This document shows, piece by piece, positions 56,753 to 64,000 of a DNA stretch of 64,000 nucleotides; within the stretch, counting starts at the first letter, position 1; each line of letters begins with the position of its first letter. The notes beneath the pieces were generated by a model. It was not told the origin of the DNA. It ran no database searches and saw nothing but the letters and a program-made list of their open reading frames with translations. The DNA lies in the NCBI GenBank assembly GCA_037176705.1, contig CM073887.1, forward strand, positions 63,573,001 through 63,637,000, read 5' to 3'. The DNA is from Molossus alvarezi. Taxonomy: Eukaryota; Chordata; Mammalia; Chiroptera; Molossidae. The translations under genes were made by a program, and so were the position numbers.

Positions 56753-56964
56753 TTAAATTTTTTTTCTGTATTGATTTTTAGAGAGAGAGGAAGGGAGGAG
56801 AGACATAGAATTATGGATGAGAGAGAACATTGGTTGGCTGCCTCCTGCATGCCTCCCAATGAGGATTTGGCCCACAACCTGGGCATGTGCTCTGACCAGA
56901 AATCAAACTGGCAGCCTCTTGGTGTGTGGGTCAATGCTCAACCACTGAGCCACACCAGCTGGGC
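56753..56964 (-). mobile_element. Ves SINE
   Basis: A second minus-strand copy directly beside the previous one (tail T-run 56758-56766), with a head ending gccacaccagctgggc. It belongs to the trgyycacaacctgggca-type subfamily, different from its neighbour. Confidence 0.9.
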
Positions 56965-56974
56965 AGGTCTTTTT

Positions 56975-57251
56975 TTTTCCTAAGGGAGTCTAGCCAGAGG
57001 GTTGTCAATTTTAATAATCTTATCAAAGAATCAGCTCTTTGTTGTATTAACTTTTTGTATAGTTTTTTGTTCTCTATTTCATTTAATTCTGCTCTAAGTT
57101 TTATTATTTCCTTTTTCTGCTGACTTTAGGTTGCTTTTGTTCTTCTTTTTCTAGTACTTTAAGATGTAATGTTAGATTGTTTACCTGGGATTTTTCTTAT
57201 TTCTTAAGTAAGGCCTGTAATAATATAAGCTTTCTTCTTATTACTGGTTTT
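56975..57251 (-). mobile_element. Older L1 ORF2 fragment, left part of the target
   Basis: gttgtcaattttaataatct, aagaatcagctctttgttgt and ttctttttctagtactttaa are reversed L1 ORF2 text of an older subfamily. It continues at 63043 after the full-length L1 insertion. Confidence 0.8.
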
Positions 57252-57488
57252 GTTTTTGTTTTTTTCTTTTATTAATATATTTATTTTTGTTACAGATGTT
57301 TCTCCTTTATCCCCCACTAATTGCCCCTTCCCTCTTTCTCCCCACCCTGTCCCCAGCTTTGTTGTCCATGTCCATTGTTCATGCACACATGCATGTAAGT
57401 TCTCAACACCCCCTCTTCTGGGGATTGTCAGTCTTTACCCCACTTCCACGTCTCGGGGACTACCCCATTCCTCAGACTGTTATGTTCA

Positions 57489-60400
57489 TTATATTCCACA
57501 AATAAGTGAGGTCATATGATACTTTTTCTCTGTTTGGCTTGTTTTGCTTAGGATGATACTTTCCAGGTCCCTCCGTGTCCTCTCAAAGGATAAGAGATCT
57601 TTCTTTCTTACAGGTGCATAGTACTCCATTGTATATATGTACCACTGCTTTTTTATCCATTCGTCTACTGATGGACACTTGGGCTGTTTCCAGATCTTGG
57701 CTATTGTAAATAGTGCTGCTACAAACAGGGGGGTACATATATTCTTTCTGATTGGTGTTTCAGGCTTCTTAGGGTATATTCCTAGAAGTGGGATCACTGG
57801 GTCAAATGGAAGTTCAATTTTTAATTGTTTGAGGTAACACCATATTGTGTTCCATAGAGGCTGCACCAGTCTGCAATCCCACCAGCAGTGTACTAGAGTC
57901 CCCTTTTCTCCACACCCTTGGCAACACTTGTTTGATGATTTGTTGATGGCGTCCATTCTGACAGGTGTGATGATTAGTGATGTTGAACATTTCTTCATAT
58001 ATCTCTTAGCCATTTGTATGTCCTGTTTGGAGAGGTGTCTGTTTAGGTCCTCTGCTCATTTTGTAATTGGGTTCTTTGTCTTCCTTTTGTTGAGCTGTAT
58101 GAGCACTCTCTATATATTGGAAATTAACCCCTTATCTGATATATCATTGGCAATTATGCTCTCCCATACAGTGGGTAGCCTTTCCATTTTGATGATTGTA
58201 TCTTTTGCTGTGCAGAAGCTTTTGAGTTTGATGTAGTCCCATGTGTTCATTTTCTCCTTTGTTTCTGTTGCCTTAGGTGATGTATCAGTGAAAATTCAGC
58301 TGCGTATGATGTCTGAAATTATCTTCCCTACAGTTTCTTCTAGGATTTTTATAGATTCATGAGTCACATTTAAGTCTTTTATCCATTTTGAGTTTATTCT
58401 TGTGTATGTTGTAAGTTGATGGTCTAGTTTCATTGTTTTGCATGTAGCTGTCCAATTTTCCCAACACCATTTATTAAAGAGGATGTCTTTACACCACTGT
58501 ATGCTCTTGCCACCTTTGTCAAATATTAATTGTGCATATTGCCTTGGGTCCATTTCTGGGTTCTGTGTTCTGTTCCACTGGTCTATATGCCTGTTCTTGT
58601 GCTAGTTCCAGGCTGTTTTGATTTCAGTGGTGTTGTACTATAACCTGAAATTTGGTAATGTGATCCCTCATACTTTGTTTTTCTTTTTTAAGATTGCTGT
58701 GGCTATCCGAGGTCTTTTTTGGTTCCATATGAACTTTTGAAGTATTTGTTCTAGTTCTGTGAAGTATGTCATTGGTATTTTGATGGGGATTGCATTGGAT
58801 CTATAGATTGCTTTGGGTAGTATGGACATTTTTATGATGTTAATTCTTCCAATCCATGAACAAGGTATGTGCTTCCACTTTTTTATATCTTCCTCTATTT
58901 CTTTTTTTAATGTCCTATAGTTTTATGCAAATAGGTCCTTTATTTCTTTGGTTAAGTTTATTCCTAGGTATCTTAATTTTTTTGCTGCAATAGTAAATGA
59001 GATTGTTTTCTTAGTTTCTCTTTCTGTGAGTTCATCATTGGTGTATAAGATTGCCGTCGATTTCTTGATGTTAATTTTGCATCCTGCTATTTTGCCAAAT
59101 TCATTTATTAAGTGTAGTAAATTTTTTATAGAGTTTTTGGGGTTTTCTACGTATAGTATCATGTCATCTGTGAATAATGAGAGTTTCACTTCCTCCTTTC
59201 CAATTTGGATTCCATTTATTTTTTCTTCCTGTTTGATTGCTGTGGCTAAGACTTCCAGTAGTATGTTAAATAAGAGTAGCGAAAGTGGGCATCCTTGTCT
59301 TGTTCCTGTTCTTAAGGGAAATGCTTCTAGTTTTTGCCCATTGAGTATGATGTTGGCTGTAGGTCTTCATATATAGACTTTTCATGTCGAGATATGATCC
59401 CTCTATTCCCACATTGCTGAGCGTTTTTATCAGAAATGGATGCTGGATTTTGTTGAAGGCTTTTTCAGCATCTATTGATATTATCATGTGGTTTTTATTC
59501 TTCATTTTGTTTATGTGGTGCATCACATTTATTGATTTTCAAATATTGCACCAGCCTTGCATCCCTGGGATGAATCCCACTTGGTCATGGTGGATAATTT
59601 TTTTTATGTATTGCTGAATCCCATTTGCTAGTATTTTGTTCAGGATTTTGGCGACTATGTTCATCAGGGATATTGGCCTGTAGTTTTCTTTCTTTGTAAT
59701 GTCTTTTTATGGTTTTGGAATTAGAATTATGCTGGCTTCATAAAACGAGTTTGGAAGTCTTCCTTCTTCTTGAATTTTTTGAAATAGTTTGAGGGGAATG
59801 GGTGTTAGTTCTTTTTTGAATGTTCGGTAAAACTCTCCCGTGAAGCCCTCCAGGCCTGGGCTTTTGTTTGCTGGAGAGTCTTGATTACATCTTCAATTTC
59901 CTTCGTTGTTATTGGTCTGTTCATGTTTTCTATCTTTTCCTGGTCCAGTTTTGGGAGACGATATGTTTCTAGAAATTTGTCAATTTGTTTAGATTGTCGA
60001 ATTTGTTGCCATATAATTGTTCACAGTAGTTGTTAATGATCTTTTGTATTTCTGTGGTATCAGTTGTTACTTCTCCTCTTTCATTTCCGATTTTGTGTAT
60101 TTGGGTTCTCTCTCTTTGTTTCTTGGTGAGTCTAGCTAAGGGTCCATCAATGTTGTTTATCTTTTCAAAAAACCAGCTCTTTGTTTCATTGATCCTTTGA
60201 ATTGTTTTTTTGGTCTCTATGTCATTTATTTCTGCTCTGATCTTTATGATTTCCTTCCTTCTACTTGCTCTGTGGTTTTCTTTTTGTTTTCTTTCTAGTT
60301 CTTTAAGTTGTGAGGTTAGACAGTCTATTAGAGACTTTTCTTGCTTCTTGAGGTAGGCCTGTAGTGCTATGAACCTCCCTCTCAGAACTGCTTTCACTGC

Positions 60401-61267
60401 ATCTCATAGGTTTTGTGTTGTTGTGTGTTCATTTTCATTGGATTCCAGGAAGTTTTTAATTTCTTTCTTGATCTCCTCGGTGACCCATTCATTGTTCGAT
60501 AACATGCTAAATATTTAGCCTCCATGTTTCCAAATGTCTTTGCATGTTCTTGTTGCAATTGATTTCTAGTTTCATGCCATTGTGATTTGAGAAGATGCTT
60601 GATATGATTTCAATCTTCTTGAAATTGTAGAGATTTAGTTTGTATCCTAACATGTGGTCAATCTTTGAGAATATCCCAGGTGCACTTGAGAAGAATGTGA
60701 ATTCTGTACTTTTGGGGTGTAATTCTCTGTAGATATCTATTAAATCCATTTGGTATATTGCTTCATTTAGAGTCTCTGTTTTCTTGCTAATTTTTTGTTA
60801 GAAAATCTATCCGGTGATGTCAGTGGGGTGTTGAAGTCCCCTGCTATGATTGTATTGCTACTGATTTCTCCTTTGAGGTCTTCCAGAAGATTTTTAATAT
60901 ATGTTGGTGGTCGTATATAGGGTGCATATATGTTTATCAAGGTTATATCTTCCTGTTGGATAGATCTTTTCAATATTATGTAGTGGCCTTCTTTGTCTCT
61001 AGCTATGGCCTTTATTTTTAAATCTATTTTATCAGAAATGTGTATTCCTACTCCAGATTTTTTATCCTTTCCATTTGCTTGGAAGATTTTTTTCCATCCC
61101 TTCACTTTCAACCTATGTGAGTCTTTTGTTGTGAGGTGGGTCTCTTGCAAACAACATATAGATGAGTCATGCTTTCTTATCCAATCAGCTACTCTGTGTC
61201 GTTTTATCGGAGCATTCAATCCATTTACATTTAAGGTGATTATTGATATGTATTTATTTATTGCCAT
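57489..61267 (-). pseudogene. L1 ORF2 (endonuclease-RT), frameshifted
   Basis: The frame opens at 61267 with MAINKYISIITLNVNGLNAP. A 166-codon piece (61267-60767) covers the first two thirds of the endonuclease with CCLQETHL, LINIYAP and AGDFN readable. Later pieces lie in shifting frames: 60749-60507 (KIDHMLGYKLNLYNFKK), 60397-59969, 59526-59266, 59189-58923 (RT box FTDD where the sister copy has FADD, both Asp kept), 58553-58296, and 58013-57489 to the natural stop. Total span equals a complete ORF2. Confidence 0.88.
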
Positions 61268-62237
61268 TTTTGTTTAGTGTACTTATATTTTTCTTCCTAT
61301 TTCTCCTGCTAATTACAGTAGTCCTTTTAACATTTCTTGCAGTGTTGGTTTGGTGCCAATATATTTCCTTAGCCTTTTTTTTTTTTTTTTTGTCTGGGAA
61401 GCTCTTTATTTGACCTTCTATTTTGAATGATAGCCTTGCTGGGAAGAGTAGTCTTGGATTCAGATCCTTGGTTTTCATGACCTTGATTACCTCATGCCAT
61501 TGCCTTCTGACCTGTAGTGTTTCTGTTGAGAAGTCAGTTGAGAGCCTTATGGGGTTTCCTTTGTAGGTAACCTGTTGCTTATCTCTTGCTGCTTTTAGGA
61601 TTCTCTCTTTGTCTTTAATTTTTGGCATTTTGATTGCTATGTGTCTTGGTGTGGGCCTGTTTGGGTTCTTCTTACTTGGGGCTCTCTGTGCTTCTTGAAC
61701 TTGAATGCCTTCTTCCTTCACCAAATTAGGGATGTTTTCTGTCACTATTTCTTCAAATATATTCTCTAACCCTTGCTCATTTTGTTCTTCTTTGGGGACT
61801 CTTATGATGCGAATGTTATTACGTTTCCAATTGTCCCTCAGTTCTCTTAAGCTGTCTTCCTGTTTTTAATTATTTTTTCCTTTTGGTTGTCAGATTGGTT
61901 AATTTTTTTCTACCCTGTCTTTTAATTTACTGATCTGGTCCTCAGCTTCCTCTACTCTGCTGTTTAGACCTTCCAATGTGTTCTTTATTTGTGATATGTT
62001 GTTCTTCATTTCTTCTTGGTGGTTTTTAATTTCTAACTGGTTGGTTTTCAACATTTCTATGTCTTTACTCATGGTGCTCATGTTCTTACATATGCTGTTG
62101 AGCTTCCTCAAGATCATGGCTCTGAATTCTAGTTGTGTTAACTTGCTTAACTGCACCTCATTTATCTCATCTTCAGTAGAGGTCTCTTGTTCTTTCATTT
62201 GGCTTTTGTTTCTGTGTTTCACCATTTTGGCTATCAC
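61254..62237 (-). pseudogene. L1 ORF1, frameshifted
   Basis: 112 open codons from 62237 give the N-terminal part, with a long Lys/Glu/Leu-rich stretch likely to form the coiled coil (about residues 60-110). Stops follow at about 61899. The last 163 codons (61745-61254) hold the RNA-binding C-terminus: RPTPRHIAIKM, RILKAARDKQ and LNPRLLFPARLSF. A run of A at about 61383 probably alters the last codons. Confidence 0.85.
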
Positions 62238-63042
62238 AGTGGGCTTTGGAGCCTGCCAAATTTTCCCTGTGGGTGTTGGTGTTCTGCTGTTTGTGGCTCC
62301 CTCTCCTGGGTTTGGATGAGGCAGAGAGGACCCATGTTAAACACCACTGTCAAGTCTTACTTTGCTGGTTAGAGTTGCTAGCCCAGGGAATGGTCCAGTT
62401 ATCCTCTAGCTTTTTACCTGTAGGCTATCAGTAGTGGTTACTTGAAAAGCCTTGGCTTCTCAGTTGAATGAAAAACTCCCTCAGGTGTTCAGCATAAGGA
62501 GATTTTCAGAGGGTGGGGCAGATGCTGGTTGTTAATGGGCCTCAATTTGCATTTCAATGGCCACTGGGTGGGGTTGAATCTCAGAGGGAGTGGCCGCCGC
62601 CTCTCCCCAGAGCCCTGGGAAGGAGGAAGATGACCACAGTCCTGAGTGGCCGCAACTTAGCAAAAGCTCTGAGTGCTCTCCAAATCCTGAGTGTCCCCAC
62701 ACAGTTCCAGTCCAGTCCACCCTCCCTCTGCTGGAGCCCAAGGTAAGTGTCTGTGGCTATTTGAACCTCTGTCCTGGCTCTGGGCTATGGAGCGACTTGG
62801 GATTGTAACCCAAGGGTGTTGCTCACAGCTAAGGGCGCTGCTAACTGTGGGCTCCCAGCCCCCTTCTCACACCTACGCAAACCTACCAGTATTGAGTCAG
62901 TGTCCCTGGTTATATGGTCCTCCAAGCTGCTTTTCTGTTGCTTTTTCCTGATGATTTGTCTTTATTTTTGTTGTAATTCCAGTTTGGTCCTGGGAGATGG
63001 TCTGTGTAGCTTCCATTCACTCTGCCGCCATTTTGGAATCCC
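62238..63042 (-). promoter_or_regulatory. L1 5' UTR / internal promoter with YY1-type site
   Basis: About 800 bases between the 5' target junction and ORF1, moderately GC-rich. The first bases on the minus strand read ggattccaaaatggcggcag, placing an AAAATGGCGGC YY1-like site (about 63023-63034) within 20 bases of the element start. YY1 sites in this position set the start of transcription in human L1. The match here is seen; the function is inferred. Confidence 0.7.
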
Positions 63043-63868
63043 CCTTATTACTGCTTTTGGTGCATCCCAGAGTTTTGATATGTCGTATTGTCATTCTCAT
63101 TTGCCTCCACATATCTTTTCTTTTCTTTTGTTAATCCTCACATGAGGATACTTTTCCCACTGATTTTTACAGAGAGTGGAAGAGAGGGAGATAGGAGAAA
63201 AGAGAGTGGGGGTGAAACATCGATGTAAGAGAGACACATAGACTGGTTGCCTCCTGCATGTGCCCCATCTGAGGCCGAGGATTGAACCCAGGAATGTTCC
63301 CTTGACTGGAAATTGAACCTACAACCCTTTGGTGTGTGGGCTGATGCTCTAATCATTGAGCCACATCAGCCAGGGCTCTGCATATCTTTTGATCTCAGCT
63401 TTTATTTCTTCTTTGACCCTGTCATTTTTTGGTACTATGTTGTTTAATCTCCACATATTTGTGGGTTTCTTTACTTCCTTTTTGCAGTTGATTTCTCATT
63501 GCAAGGCACTGTGATCAGAGAATATGCTTGGTATAATTTCAGTCTTCTTGAATTTGTTGAGGCTAGTTTTGTGACCCAACATATGGTTTATCCTTGAGAA
63601 TGTTCCAGGTACACTGGAGAATAATGTATGTATAATCTGATGTGCTGGGTGAAAGCCTCTGTAAATGTCAATTATGTCCATTTGATCAAATGTGTCATTT
63701 AAGGCTGATATTTCTTTATTGATTTTCTGTTTGGACAATCTGTCTAGAGCTGTCAATGGAGTATTAAGGTCCCCAATTATGATTGTCTTTTGGTCTGTTT
63801 CTCCCTTAAGTTCTGTGAGTAGTTGCTTTATATATTTCCATGCTCCCTTATTGGATGCATATATATTA
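63043..63868 (-). mobile_element. Older L1 ORF2 fragment, right part of the target
   Basis: Continues 56975-57251: ttttggtgcatcccagagtt, gcaaggcactgtgatcagag and gtcaatggagtattaaggtc. Frame 63756-63496 on minus reads endonuclease-part text (SRINHMLGHKTSLNKFKK). Split by a Ves SINE. Confidence 0.8.
63131..63377 (-). mobile_element. Ves SINE
   Basis: Full-length minus-strand copy ending gccacatcagccagggc. Flanked by cacatatctttt (about 63108-63119) and tgcatatctttt (63379-63390). Confidence 0.92.
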
Positions 63869-63883
63869 AGAAATACTGAGTGT

Positions 63884-63950
63884 CTAGGGGAGAAAAAGGA
63901 GAAATATCTCTAACAAAAATAAATTAATAAAAATTGAAAAAAAATTAAAT
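63884..63950 (+). mobile_element. Ultra-short L1 3' tail insertion
   Basis: gggagaaaaaggagaaatat, ctctaacaaaaataaatt and aataaaaattgaaaa are the last 60 or so bases of the plus-strand L1 3' UTR and tail, within the older minus-strand L1 region. Confidence 0.7.
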
Positions 63951-64000
63951 GAATATTGTAAAATTCTCCTCAAAAATGATTGTAATAATTTATACCCTCA

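Larger units (their letters stand above)
57252..63042 (-). mobile_element. Full-length LINE-1 nested in an older L1
   Basis: On the minus strand: 5' UTR (63042-62238), ORF1 (62237-61254), ORF2 (61267-57489), then a 3' UTR and A-rich tail (to 57252). The target duplication is cttattactggttttg (57237-57251) and cttattactgcttttgg (about 63043-63059). At about 5.8 kb the length is normal for L1. Coding frames carry stops and indels, so it is no longer active. Confidence 0.92.

Noticed and set aside
1..64000. CRISPR arrays, operons, prophage or other microbial systems
   Set aside because: The repeat content is wholly mammalian; no regularly spaced short repeats or bacterial gene order are present.

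Overview
This is mammalian nuclear DNA, almost certainly from a bat. The evidence is about 28 copies of a tRNA-derived SINE whose head (CCCTGGCC[AG]GTTTGGCTCAG), internal pol III boxes and CT-rich 3' body match the Ves family of bats. Alongside them sit bat-style LINE-1 and half-LINE-1 (HAL1-like) elements and the ancient elements shared by all mammals (MIR, L2, L1M, MER5/Charlie hAT, MaLR LTR). No intact cellular gene, exon set, tRNA or rRNA gene was found. Nearly all long reading frames are L1 ORF1/ORF2 pieces or their antisense shadows.

Layout. 1-4.3 kb: ancient repeats, a roughly 300 bp direct duplication, an L2 fragment, and a 38 bp minisatellite split by an LTR-like block. 4.3-6.2 kb: the only gene-derived locus, an intronless MARK/sperm-motility-kinase-like pseudogene on the minus strand, with a perfect CRE palindrome about 365 bp upstream. 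6.2-11.5 kb: a Charlie hAT fragment, an L2, and two HAL1-like elements head to tail. 11.5-14.6 kb: mostly unassigned single-copy sequence with L2, possible MIR and old L1M pieces. 14.9-19.7 kb: a 5'-truncated L1 whose ORF2 still has a 712-codon open stretch with an intact FADD reverse-transcriptase box. 19.7-24.3 kb: single-copy DNA, a Tigger-like MITE, L1M 3' UTR pieces, Ves SINEs and a hexamer microsatellite. 24.3-27.3 kb: a full-length HAL1-like element on the minus strand with target-site duplications. 27.4-36 kb: an orphan L1 5' UTR, MIR, L2, a MaLR LTR, several 5'-truncated L1 tails and SINEs. 36.2-43.7 kb: a decayed near-full-length L1 on the plus strand carrying an L1-tail and three Ves insertions. 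43.7-56.9 kb: SINE-rich DNA in very old L1M sequence, with MER5A, a mariner MITE and a possible ERVL LTR. 57-64 kb: an older L1 on the minus strand interrupted by a younger full-length minus-strand L1 whose 5' end carries a YY1-type motif.

How the parts relate. L1-type machinery is the likely source of the Ves, HAL1-like and kinase retrocopies, as shown by A-rich tails and target-site duplications around many insertions. The nesting order (L1M/L2/MIR, then MaLR/Charlie/MER5, then HAL1-like and older L1, then young L1 and Ves) gives a relative history. The most unusual items are three elements of identical ORF1-without-ORF2 architecture, two SINEs made only of the tRNA head plus an A-tail, a tailless 49-base SINE-head insertion with a duplicated target, and the kinase pseudogene with its CRE. 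Family names come from recognition by eye. Element ends without a visible duplication are good to about 10-30 bases.
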